This document shows, in pieces, positions 1 to 5,759 of a DNA stretch of 6,676 nt; within the stretch, counting starts at the first letter, position 1; every line of letters begins with the position of its first letter. Location: assembly GCA_002336845.1 (NCBI GenBank), contig DDEX01000096.1, forward strand, positions 1 to 6,676, read 5' to 3'. Under the pieces are notes generated by a model. That model saw only the letters and a program-made list of their open reading frames with translations, searched no databases and was not told the DNA's origin. This stretch comes from Rhodobacteraceae bacterium UBA1943 (lineage in GTDB: Bacteria > Pseudomonadota > Alphaproteobacteria > Rhodobacterales > Rhodobacteraceae). Made by a program: the position numbers and the translations under genes.

Positions 1-23
1 TTCACAGGCACCAATACCTTCAT
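1..23 (-). CDS. etfB: Electron transfer flavoprotein beta subunit, N-terminus only (partial)
   Basis: Only the first seven codons and two bases are inside the window; they read MKVLVPV, with lysine likely next. This matches the usual opening of alphaproteobacterial EtfB (MKVLVPVKR...). A strong Shine-Dalgarno site, AGGAGGT, lies just upstream of the ATG, so the start is well supported. EtfB is known to form a heterodimer with EtfA that carries FAD and AMP and passes electrons from acyl-CoA and related dehydrogenases to ETF-ubiquinone oxidoreductase. From memory, a pduO-type gene and a twin-transmembrane gene often precede etfB-etfA in Rhodobacterales, which fits the neighbours here. The identification rests on a very short peptide plus context; another protein starting MKVLVPV cannot be excluded. 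Confidence 0.75.
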
Positions 24-36
24 CGCGCTAACCTCC
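24..36 (-). promoter_or_regulatory. Strong ribosome binding site of etfB
   Basis: Read on the minus strand, AGGAGGT occurs about seven bases before the ATG at 23. It is a near-perfect anti-SD match and stronger than most other sites in the window, as expected for an abundantly translated flavoprotein subunit. Confidence 0.7.
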
Positions 37-61
37 TGTTCATGGCCCAAGTGGGGGCCGC

Positions 62-88
62 CCAAGCTCCCGCGTCTTCCTAGCTTGG
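62..88. repeat. Inverted repeat upstream of etfB
   Basis: CCAAGCT at 62-68 is the exact reverse complement of AGCTTGG at 82-88, with a 13-nt loop between. It lies in the etfB upstream region, 40-65 nt before its start. It could be an operator half-site pair or a leader hairpin. The arms are only 7 bp, so chance is possible. Confidence 0.3.
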
Positions 89-144
89 CAGAGGGCCGCA
101 GAACAGACAAAATACGACGTGATCCTGCGTCGGGACGCCGCGTT

Positions 145-165
145 TTGATCGGGCGCGCCGATCAA
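145..165. terminator. Perfect 8-bp stem-loop after pduO, possible terminator
   Basis: TTGATCGG at 145-152 and CCGATCAA at 158-165 are perfect reverse complements around a 5-nt GCGCG loop. The element is about 27 nt past the pduO stop codon (193) and 120 nt before etfB, where a terminator or RNA-processing hairpin would be expected. In the pduO direction it is followed by AAAA then GC-rich sequence, with no U tract, so classical intrinsic termination is doubtful. A transcription-factor operator or an mRNA 3'-end stabiliser are alternatives. Confidence 0.4.
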
Positions 166-192
166 TCGCCCACCGTTCATCTGCCGCCTGTA

Positions 193-765
193 TCACCTGT
201 TGGCGCCGGGCACCCACAGCACATCGGCCTTGCCATCCTCATTGGCGATCCGCCCCGCGACGAAGAACCAGTCCGACAGCCGGTTCAGGTATTTCACCGC
301 ATCGGGGTTCACATCCTCAAGCCCGGCCAGCTCTACCACCAGCCGTTCTGCCCGCCGACAGACCGTGCGGCACAGGTGCAAATGGGCGGCCAAGGCGCTG
401 CCGCCAGGCAGGATGAAGCTGCGCAGCGGCGTCAGCCGGGCATTCATCGCGTCGATCTCGCGCTCCAGCCGGTCCACCTGTGCCGCAACCATCCGCAAGG
501 GCGTATAGGGCAGCGCGGCGTCCAGATGGCGGTCGGGCGTGCACAGGTCGGCCCCCAGATCGAACAGGTCGTTCGAAATGCGTGCCAGCGCCGCGTTCGC
601 CTCGTCCGTCGCATGAAGCCGCGCCAGACCGACGGTCGCATTTGTCTCGTCCACTGTGCCGTAGGCCTGCACGCGAGCCGAATTCTTGGCCACCCGCGCG
701 CCATTGCCCAGCGCGGTTTCGCCCTTGTCGCCGGTACGGGTATAGATTTTCGACAGAACGACCAT
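193..765 (-). CDS. pduO: Cob(I)alamin adenosyltransferase, PduO type
   Basis: This 190-aa protein has the length and all main signatures of the PduO/MMAB family. The enzyme is known to transfer the adenosyl group of ATP to cob(I)alamin, giving coenzyme B12. Visible motifs are the N-terminal ATP-binding stretch YTRTGDKGETAL (residues 8-19), YGTVDETN (35-42), ILPGGS (118-123), CRRAER (136-141) and the C-terminal helix YLNRLSDWFFVAGR (159-172) with the conserved Arg and Asp. No signal peptide is seen, so it should be cytoplasmic. The ATG overlaps the stop of the upstream HIG1-domain gene (TGATG), and GGAGGA lies 5 nt before it, so the pair is probably translationally coupled. Annotation pipelines may call it cobO, but it belongs to the PduO and not the CobA/CobO fold. 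The likely client in this lineage is a B12-dependent mutase, which is inference. Confidence 0.95.
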   Translation of the reverse strand: MVVLSKIYTRTGDKGETALGNGARVAKNSARVQAYGTVDETNATVGLARLHATDEANAALARISNDLFDLGADLCTPDRHLDAALPYTPLRMVAAQVDRLEREIDAMNARLTPLRSFILPGGSALAAHLHLCRTVCRRAERLVVELAGLEDVNPDAVKYLNRLSDWFFVAGRIANEDGKADVLWVPGANR

Positions 766-974
766 CAGTTTCCTCCGCGCGAATGCAACCAGGCAAAGAC
801 CACGATCAGCAACACCGCCACCGCCTGCGCCGCGATGCGATACCGCATCAGGCGGTTGGCGTGCTTGCGGTTGAACTCACCCCCTTTGGCGAACCCGCCG
901 ATCCCCACCATCAGGATGACGACAACCACCAGACAGGCAATGGCGATCAGGATGAAAAGCGGATCGTGGATCAT
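765..974 (-). CDS. HIG1-domain twin transmembrane protein
   Basis: This small 69-aa membrane protein has two hydrophobic helices at about residues 5-27 and 46-63, joined by a short polar loop (KGGEFNRKHANRLMRYR). The segment NRLMRYRIAAQ matches the HIG1 (hypoxia-induced gene 1) signature of a basic loop leading into R-x-x-x-Q at the second helix. Mitochondrial HIG1/Rcf1 relatives are known to associate with cytochrome c oxidase. Bacterial versions are usually annotated only as twin transmembrane proteins, so a respiratory role here is inferred. A GAGGTG ribosome binding site precedes the ATG at 974. The stop overlaps the pduO start by one base, and rlmH ends 58 nt upstream, so it may be read in the same transcript. 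It tends to sit near pduO and etf genes in Rhodobacterales. Confidence 0.85.
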   Translation of the reverse strand: MIHDPLFILIAIACLVVVVILMVGIGGFAKGGEFNRKHANRLMRYRIAAQAVAVLLIVVFAWLHSRGGN

Positions 975-1032
975 GGGTCACCTCTGCCGCCGATCTAACG
1001 CAGCACGGACGAAAAGCGAAGCCACGAACGCG

Positions 1033-1503
1033 TCACACCCGATGATAAGGTGCACCCGACAGGATGCTGGCCGCCCGGTAAAGCTGCTCGGCTAGCATCA
1101 CCCGCACCAGCATGTGCGGCCAGACCATCGCACCAAAGCTGATCGAGGTATCGGCACGCGCCCGCAAACCGGGGTCGATTCCATCAGCACCGCCAATGAT
1201 GAACGCCACGTCCTGCCGCCCGCCATCGCGCCATTTCGCCAGCATCGCGGCGAATTCGGGCGAAGACATCATTCGCCCGCGTTCGTCCAACGTCACCAGA
1301 ACGGCGCCTGCAGGCACGGCACGGGCCAGCAATTCCGCCTCTGCCGCCATTCCGGCGTTCTTCTTGTCTTCGACCTCATGCTCGGTCGCAGGCCCAAGCG
1401 CCAGTGCCCGGCCCGTCCGGTCGAACCGCAGTAGATAGTCGCTGACCAGATCGCGTTCTGGCCCCGACCGCAGTCGCCCCACGGCGCACAGATGCACCCG
1501 CAT
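1033..1503 (-). CDS. rlmH: 23S rRNA (pseudouridine-1915-N3)-methyltransferase RlmH
   Basis: This 156-aa protein is the length expected for RlmH (E. coli 155). RlmH is known to use SAM to methylate N3 of pseudouridine 1915 in helix 69 of 23S rRNA on assembled 70S ribosomes. The SPOUT/trefoil-knot signatures are clear: TLDERGR (71-77), FIIGGADG (101-108, the SAM-binding glycine loop), then WPHMLVRVMLAEQLYRA (128-144) and the near-terminal PYHR (152-155). It starts at an ATG 12 nt after the rsfS stop with only a weak ribosome binding site, so translation is probably coupled to rsfS. The rsfS-rlmH order is widespread in bacteria and supports both calls. Confidence 0.97.
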   Translation of the reverse strand: MRVHLCAVGRLRSGPERDLVSDYLLRFDRTGRALALGPATEHEVEDKKNAGMAAEAELLARAVPAGAVLVTLDERGRMMSSPEFAAMLAKWRDGGRQDVAFIIGGADGIDPGLRARADTSISFGAMVWPHMLVRVMLAEQLYRAASILSGAPYHRV

Positions 1504-1515
1504 CGACTGGCAGGC

Positions 1516-2001
1516 CTAGCCTTGCAGGCTGGCGCGCAAAGTGCCGGCGGGCAGCCACATCTTTTCAAGCTGGTAGAACTCGCGCACTTCGGGGCGGAAG
1601 ACATGGACGATCACGTCGCCGCTGTCGATCAACACCCAATCGCCCGCCTCTTTGCCTTCCATCTTGGCATTGATGCCGAATTCGTGCTTCAGCCGCTCGG
1701 CCAGCTTTTCGGAAATCGCCGCGACCTGACGGCTGGAGCGGCCAGAGCAGATCACCATGTAGTCGGCAACGTCAGACCGGCCGCGCAGGTCGATCTGCAC
1801 GACCTCTTCGGCCTTGTCGTCATCGACGGATTTCAGGACAGCAGCCAGAACCTGATCGGCGGTGAAATCCACGCGGGCAGGACGCCCCTCGCGCGGGGCA
1901 ACCGGAAGGCCGGTCGCAGGATCGGAATGAGACAGGACCGGGGTCCTCCATGCAGCGTGCCGATCAACCCCGGCACCGGGCCCTTGGACATACAGTAACA
2001 T
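1516..2001 (-). CDS. rsfS: Ribosomal silencing factor RsfS
   Basis: RsfS (DUF143/Iojap family) is known to bind ribosomal protein uL14 and block subunit joining when nutrients are low. The conserved core is complete: DKAEEVVQIDLRG (62-74), ADYMVICSGRSSRQV (79-93), GDWVLIDSGDVIVHVFRP (120-137) and REFYQLEKMW (140-149). The start is uncertain. The only in-frame ATG, at 2001, lacks a good ribosome binding site and gives about 50 residues ahead of the core with no family likeness in the first 20. A good GGAGGA at 1944-1949 lies 8 nt before an in-frame CTG (1935, giving 139 aa), and an in-frame GTG occurs at 1872 (118 aa). The ATG is used here as the conventional choice. It heads the pair with rlmH. 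Confidence 0.93.
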   Translation of the reverse strand: MLLYVQGPGAGVDRHAAWRTPVLSHSDPATGLPVAPREGRPARVDFTADQVLAAVLKSVDDDKAEEVVQIDLRGRSDVADYMVICSGRSSRQVAAISEKLAERLKHEFGINAKMEGKEAGDWVLIDSGDVIVHVFRPEVREFYQLEKMWLPAGTLRASLQG

Positions 2002-2114
2002 CGCAAACCCGATGCTTCAACGCCCGCACGCTTTCGCGCAAGGCCGCGCGGATAAATCGGTTGGGTCCGCTTGGCAAGCCCGATTGCCTGTTTTCACAGT
2101 GGAAATTCAGCCTC

Positions 2115-2630
2115 CTACCGGCAGGCCGCAAGATCATTGCCCAGCCGCAGCTTTTGCCAGCCATCATGGTTGAGGCGCCCGCCCCCGGCACTCAGGTACC
2201 AATCGACTGCAAGAATCGGGCGCTTGGGGTGGCTTTTCAGGCAAAATCCGGCGACCGGCTCCACTCCGATATTGAAAGGACGCGCCATGTCGTGAACCTT
2301 CACTGCCAGAGTATTGAAGTCGGGCCAATCCTCTTGCGCGATCCGAAAAATGACGACCGAGGAATTACCCCGATCCGCCCTTGTCTCTGTGTGCGTAAGG
2401 GCCAGAATTTCCGGGGCATCCCCTGTCCATTGCCCCTCTTTGTCCATCATCCCGACACGGATCGCCTGTCCTTGCGTCTCCATCCCGATCCACTCCGGCA
2501 GGGCAAACGAAATTCTAACCGTATCGGCCCGATAGGGCGGCGGCTTCGCATTCAGCAGCCCCGGCGTGGTGCAGGACAGAGCTGCGCCAAAGGCAATCAG
2601 ACCCACCAGACGAAACATGCCCTTCATCAT
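2115..2630 (-). CDS. Hypothetical exported protein
   Basis: I do not recognise this 171-aa protein. The N-terminus has a short basic region and a hydrophobic stretch (about residues 6-19), then a small-residue segment. Signal peptidase I could cut after LLNA (about residue 28). Cys20 in ALSC resembles a lipobox, but Leu and Ala are swapped from the usual L-A-[GAS]-C order. The mature part is mixed polar with few long hydrophobic runs, so it is probably periplasmic and soluble or lipid-anchored. Three start codons cluster at 2639, 2630 and 2627. 2630 is preferred because GGAG lies 10 nt upstream; starting at 2684 would put extra cysteine-rich residues before the signal peptide. It sits alone between a hairpin terminator and rsfS (113-nt gap). 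Confidence 0.7.
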   Translation of the reverse strand: MMKGMFRLVGLIAFGAALSCTTPGLLNAKPPPYRADTVRISFALPEWIGMETQGQAIRVGMMDKEGQWTGDAPEILALTHTETRADRGNSSVVIFRIAQEDWPDFNTLAVKVHDMARPFNIGVEPVAGFCLKSHPKRPILAVDWYLSAGGGRLNHDGWQKLRLGNDLAACR

Positions 2631-2710
2631 CAGCCCCATGCTCCGGCACCGTGCGTGCGCCGACCCAAAGAAACATGCTTTCACCCCATATTAAAGGCTG
2701 TCCTGAAAAG

Positions 2711-2751
2711 GCCCCCATTCCCAAAGCAATGCCACTTTTGGAGATGGGGGC
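2711..2751 (-). terminator. Intrinsic terminator after the lipoprotein gene
   Basis: The arms 2711-2725 and 2737-2751 form a 15-position stem (8 bp of GCCCCCAT/ATGGGGGC, two weak positions, then CCAAA/TTTGG) around an 11-nt loop. On the minus strand the hairpin begins 10 nt after the stop of the lipoprotein gene at 2761 and is followed by CTTTTC, a short U tract. This is the best terminator candidate in the window and should separate the lipoprotein transcript from the exported-protein gene downstream. Confidence 0.7.
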
Positions 2752-2760
2752 AAAAGGCAG

Positions 2761-3309
2761 CTATTGCCCTGCCCCGCAGGGGATCAGCCCGGCCACCGCC
2801 TCTGGCCCCAACATCGCGGTCAGCTTCGCCGGACCCAGCAGCGGTAGGAACGACCCATCCGCCGCCAGCCGCACATAAACCGCGCCCTCGGCATTGGCGG
2901 CCGGCCCTGCGCCGTGTTTGCAGCCCCCCAGCCCCACGCCCAAAGTCGCCCGACCGTCGCCGGTGCCCGGACCGGCCGCGATCTCGGCCTGAAGGGCGCG
3001 CATCCGCGTCACATCTGCTGCTGTCAGGCCATAAGCCTTGGCCTGGGCGCCCGCCGGCACCGGGATACCCGGCGGCAACGATCTCTCATCCAGCACATAT
3101 TCGGCATCGCGCACCTGGCCCGCCGCCTCGGTATGCAGCGTCATCTTCGCGGTGCCGGGCAGCGCCTCCATCCCCGGCGGCATTACCACCGCCAGTTCGA
3201 TCTGGGCCGGATCGGCGGCCAAGGGGTCGATGGCAGCCAGCCTCGCGATGGTGGCGGCGGGGACATAGCTGCACCCCGCAAGAGCAAGAACAGAAAGAAA
3301 TCGACGCAT
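2761..3309 (-). CDS. Putative lipoprotein of unknown function
   Basis: This 182-aa protein opens with MRRFLSVLALAGC, a very short signal peptide with a perfect lipobox (L10-A11-G12-C13), so it should be lipidated and membrane anchored. I recognise no enzyme family. The mature part is rich in Ala, Gly and Pro, with a beta-like segment IELAVVMPPGMEAL and a heptad-like stretch near residues 95-112 (LTAADVTRMRALQAEI). Two further cysteines (about 130 and 178) could form a disulfide. The ATG at 3309 is fixed by AAGGAG 6 nt upstream and by the lipobox position; the open frame runs further upstream to 3447 but only through the divergent promoter. It is divergent from the DUF2975 gene and ends in a hairpin terminator, so it is probably transcribed alone. 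Confidence 0.8.
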   Translation of the reverse strand: MRRFLSVLALAGCSYVPAATIARLAAIDPLAADPAQIELAVVMPPGMEALPGTAKMTLHTEAAGQVRDAEYVLDERSLPPGIPVPAGAQAKAYGLTAADVTRMRALQAEIAAGPGTGDGRATLGVGLGGCKHGAGPAANAEGAVYVRLAADGSFLPLLGPAKLTAMLGPEAVAGLIPCGAGQ

Positions 3310-3376
3310 ACGAATCTCCTTTGACAGATATTTATTATCGTAATACATTAAGTTTTGTTCGAGAAAAGAGGTTTTC
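3310..3376. promoter_or_regulatory. AT-rich divergent promoter region
   Basis: This short gap separates the divergent lipoprotein and DUF2975 genes. From about 3321 to 3376 it is only about 27% GC, against a clearly GC-rich background. It must hold signals for both directions. On the minus strand GATAAT (3334-3339) is a plausible -10 for the lipoprotein gene, but no good -35 is seen at the right distance. The two promoters would overlap, so the genes could be co-regulated or mutually exclusive. Confidence 0.6.
3321..3349 (+). promoter_or_regulatory. Sigma-70-like promoter of the DUF2975-HTH cassette
   Basis: A perfect -35 hexamer TTGACA (3321-3326) is followed, after exactly 17 nt, by TACATT (3344-3349), which matches the -10 consensus at four of six positions. 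Transcription would start near 3356, leaving a 5' leader of about 20 nt with an AGAGG ribosome binding site before the ATG at 3377. The -35 box overlaps the lipoprotein ribosome binding site on the other strand. Confidence 0.6.
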
Positions 3377-3928
3377 ATGCTGCCTCCCGTCATCCCTGCG
3401 CTGCGCCGCATCGAATCCTTGGCGCGCTGGCTGTGGCGCGCGACCACCGCGCTCTTGGTGCTGTTGCCGCTGCTGGTTCTGGGCTGGCTTCTTTGGGGCT
3501 ATGCCCATCCCGACTGGCTTGGCCGCAGCTTTCCGGGCCTGCCTGCGGGCACCGCACTGACCGGCGCGAAATCCCTGGCGGTGATTCTGGTCGGGGCCAT
3601 CGGCCTTGGCCCCATGCTTTATGCGCTGGCCCAGATGCGCGGCCTTTTCGCCCGCTATCGCCGGACCGAAATCCTGTCGCCCGCCTGCGCCCGCGCCATT
3701 CGCCGCACCGGCGCGGCGCTGGTGACGCTGGCGCTGTGGCAAACCATCGCCCTTCCACTGCAAATCGGCCTTTTGACCATGGACAATCCGCCCGGCGGCA
3801 AACAACTGACCCTGCAACTGTCCAGCGAAACGCTTTGGCTGTTGCTGGCCGGGGGGCTGCTGGTCACCATCGGCTGGGCCATGGCCGAGGCTGCCCGCAT
3901 CGCCGAAGACAACGCGGGCTTTATCTGA
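3377..3928 (+). CDS. DUF2975 four-helix membrane protein
   Basis: This 183-aa protein has four predicted membrane helices, at about residues 22-42, 67-87, 111-133 and 152-173. Between helices two and three is GLFARYRRTEILS (89-101), and the protein ends EAARIAEDNAGFI. Both are characteristic of DUF2975 proteins, whose molecular function is unknown. DUF2975 genes are very often followed by a small YozG/Cro-type HTH gene, exactly as here, so the two probably act as a unit in which the membrane protein may sense a signal or control the regulator (inference). AGAGG lies 5 nt before the ATG. The stop overlaps the next start (TGATG), implying coupled translation. A longer open frame starting at 3355 is in another frame and is not this gene. 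Confidence 0.85.
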   Translation: MLPPVIPALRRIESLARWLWRATTALLVLLPLLVLGWLLWGYAHPDWLGRSFPGLPAGTALTGAKSLAVILVGAIGLGPMLYALAQMRGLFARYRRTEILSPACARAIRRTGAALVTLALWQTIALPLQIGLLTMDNPPGGKQLTLQLSSETLWLLLAGGLLVTIGWAMAEAARIAEDNAGFI

Positions 3929-4146
3929 TGGAAATCGTCGTCCGTCTGGATGTGATGCTGGCGCGGCGCAAGATGCGCTCTCGCGAGTTGGCCGAAATCA
4001 TCGGCATCACCGAACAGAACCTGTCGCTGCTGAAATCCGGCAAGGTCAAGGGCATCCGCTTTGAAACCCTGGCCGCGATCTGTCAGGCGCTGGAGTGTCA
4101 GCCGGGCGATCTGCTTGAGGCAGTGCCCCCCGCCGCCCTTGCCTGA
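3928..4146 (+). CDS. Cro/YozG-like HTH transcriptional regulator
   Basis: This 72-aa single-domain XRE-family regulator has its helix-turn-helix in about residues 17-42: SRELAEIIGITEQNLSLLKSGKV. It is followed by the family-typical segment IRFETLAAICQALECQPGDLLE (43-64). The opening MEIVVRLDVMLARRKM is the usual start of the YozG-like group. It is small enough to act only as a DNA-binding dimer. There is no separate ribosome binding site; the ATG overlaps the stop of the DUF2975 gene by one base, so expression depends on coupling to it. The likely target is its own promoter at 3321-3349, an inference from how such compact cassettes commonly work. Confidence 0.92.
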   Translation: MEIVVRLDVMLARRKMRSRELAEIIGITEQNLSLLKSGKVKGIRFETLAAICQALECQPGDLLEAVPPAALA

Positions 4147-4156
4147 GGGCAGATTC

Positions 4157-4173
4157 GGGCGTATCTAACGCCC
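4157..4173 (+). terminator. Short hairpin after the HTH gene, weak terminator candidate
   Basis: GGGCGT (4157-4162) and ACGCCC (4168-4173) pair perfectly around a 5-nt loop, starting 10 nt past the HTH stop codon. The nearest T run (five T at 4184-4188) is about 10 nt further on, too far for a textbook terminator. It may give partial termination or mark the 3' end of the cassette mRNA. Confidence 0.35.
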
Positions 4174-4271
4174 CATGATGCGCTTTTTCGATATGGCCGA
4201 TCACGCCCGCCTGCCTTGGCGGTTCACGGCGTTGAACCGTTCGATTCTGGCCCGCCTTCGCTGACGCGACA

Positions 4272-4298
4272 GGTGCGTTTTTGTACGCGCCCCCCCCC
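4272..4298 (+). promoter_or_regulatory. Hairpin and 9-C tract in the leuC upstream region
   Basis: GGTGCGT (4272-4278) can pair with ACGCGCC (4285-4291) using one G-U pair, around a TTTTGT loop. Its 3' arm runs into nine consecutive C (4290-4298). The element ends about 38 nt before leuC. I see no convincing -35/-10 pair for leuC in 4147-4336, so its promoter is unassigned. The C tract could vary in length by slippage and would act on transcript structure or promoter spacing, not on a reading frame. Confidence 0.35.
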
Positions 4299-4336
4299 GG
4301 AATTTCCCTATCACAGCCAAATCCAAAGGATGAGCC

Positions 4337-5752
4337 ATGACCGCTCGGACTCTGTATGACAAGATCTGGGACGACCACGTCGTCCATACGTCGGAAGACG
4401 GCACCTGCCTGCTGTATATCGACCGCCATCTGGTGCATGAGGTGACCAGCCCGCAGGCGTTCGAAGGGCTGCGCATGACCGGCCGCAAGGTGCGCGCGCC
4501 GGAAAAAACCATCGCCGTGCCCGACCATAACGTGCCCACCACCGCCGGCCGCGAAACCCATATCGACAATGAGGAATCGCGCATTCAGGTCGAGGCGCTG
4601 GACAAGAACGCGCGCGATTTCGGCATCAACTACTATCCCGTGTCCGACATCCGCCAAGGCATCGTCCACATCGTTGGCCCCGAGCAGGGCTGGACCCTGC
4701 CCGGCATGACCGTGGTCTGCGGCGACAGCCACACCGCGACCCATGGCGCCTTCGGGGCGCTGGCTCATGGCATCGGCACGTCAGAGGTAGAGCACGTTCT
4801 GGCCACCCAGACCCTGATCCAGAAGAAATCGAAGAACATGAAGGTGGAAATCACCGGCAGCCTGTTGCCCGGTGTCACGGCGAAAGACATCACCCTGGCC
4901 GTCATCGGCCAGACCGGCACGGCGGGCGGCACCGGCTATGTCATCGAGTATTGCGGTCAGGCGATCCGTGATCTGTCGATGGAAGGCCGTATGACCGTCT
5001 GCAACATGGCGATCGAGGGCGGCGCGCGCGCTGGCCTGATTGCGCCCGACGAAAAGACCTTTGCCTATTGCATGGGCCGCCCCCATGCGCCGAAAGGCGC
5101 AAAGTGGGAGGCTGCGGTTGCCTACTGGAAAACCCTGTTCACCGATGAAGGCGCGCACTTCGACAAGGTGATCACGATTCGCGGCGAAGACATCGCGCCC
5201 GTCGTGACCTGGGGCACCAGCCCCGAAGACGTGCTGCCCATCACCGCCACCGTTCCCGCCGCCAGCGATTTCACCGGCGGCAAGGTTGAGGCGGCGCAGC
5301 GTTCGCTTGACTACATGGGCCTGAAACCCGGCACCAAACTGACCGATGTCAAGATTGACGCGGTGTTCATCGGCTCTTGCACCAATGGCCGGATCGAAGA
5401 TCTGCGGGCCGCCGCCGCAGTGCTGAAGGGCAAGAAGATCGCCCCCGGCGTGCGTGGAATGGTGGTGCCCGGCTCTGGCCTTGTGCGCCTGCAAGCCGAG
5501 GAAGAAGGTCTGGCCCAGATCTTCACCGACGCCGGTTTTGAATGGCGTCTGGCGGGTTGCTCGATGTGTCTTGGCATGAACCCTGACCAATTGGCCCCCG
5601 GCGAACGCTGTGCCGCGACCTCGAACCGCAACTTCGAGGGGCGCATGGGCCGGGGCGGGCGCACCCATCTGATGAGCCCGATCATGGCCGCCGCCGCAGC
5701 CATCACCGGCCATCTCACGGATGTGCGCGAGGTTCTGGCCGAAATGGCCTGA
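4337..5752 (+). CDS. leuC: 3-isopropylmalate dehydratase large subunit LeuC
   Basis: LeuC is known to be the catalytic, [4Fe-4S]-carrying subunit of isopropylmalate isomerase. With LeuD it converts 2-isopropylmalate to 3-isopropylmalate, the second step of leucine synthesis, in the cytoplasm. The 471-aa length is normal for the bacterial LeuC type. Aconitase-superfamily motifs are present: VCGDSHTATHGAFGALAHGIG (starting at 127), FIGSCTNGR (344-352) and CSMCLGMNPD (408-417). The three cluster ligands are Cys348, Cys408 and Cys411, and the C-terminal region TSNRNFEGRMGRGGRTHLMSP (starting at 428) is intact, so the enzyme should be active. AAGGA lies 6 nt before the ATG. The partner leuD follows on the same strand but is separated by an opposite-strand gene of about 0.6 kb. 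Confidence 0.98.
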   Translation: MTARTLYDKIWDDHVVHTSEDGTCLLYIDRHLVHEVTSPQAFEGLRMTGRKVRAPEKTIAVPDHNVPTTAGRETHIDNEESRIQVEALDKNARDFGINYYPVSDIRQGIVHIVGPEQGWTLPGMTVVCGDSHTATHGAFGALAHGIGTSEVEHVLATQTLIQKKSKNMKVEITGSLLPGVTAKDITLAVIGQTGTAGGTGYVIEYCGQAIRDLSMEGRMTVCNMAIEGGARAGLIAPDEKTFAYCMGRPHAPKGAKWEAAVAYWKTLFTDEGAHFDKVITIRGEDIAPVVTWGTSPEDVLPITATVPAASDFTGGKVEAAQRSLDYMGLKPGTKLTDVKIDAVFIGSCTNGRIEDLRAAAAVLKGKKIAPGVRGMVVPGSGLVRLQAEEEGLAQIFTDAGFEWRLAGCSMCLGMNPDQLAPGERCAATSNRNFEGRMGRGGRTHLMSPIMAAAAAITGHLTDVREVLAEMA

Positions 5753-5759
5753 GCCGCCG

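Noticed and set aside
81..110. Possible etfB promoter (TTGTCT with 18-nt spacing to AAGCTA, minus strand)
   Set aside because: Both hexamers match the consensus poorly; in GC-rich alphaproteobacteria such matches are common by chance.
85..1095. 336-aa open frame on the plus strand
   Set aside because: It lies opposite to pduO and the HIG1 gene, both with clear family motifs; its composition is Arg/Gln/Pro-rich and shows no recognisable domain.
1950..3560. 536-aa open frame on the plus strand
   Set aside because: It runs antisense through the exported-protein and lipoprotein genes. Its product is low-complexity Pro/Arg/Ser/His sequence, typical of a GC-rich shadow frame, and it has no ribosome binding site.
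3355..4146. 263-aa plus-strand frame that ends as the HTH gene
   Set aside because: It starts in another frame across the DUF2975 gene with no family likeness. Only the final 72 residues from 3928 are a real protein, so no fusion is claimed.
4781..5713. 310-aa open frame on the minus strand
   Set aside because: It is fully antisense to leuC, whose catalytic motifs are intact; the product is His/Gly/Ala-rich shadow sequence.
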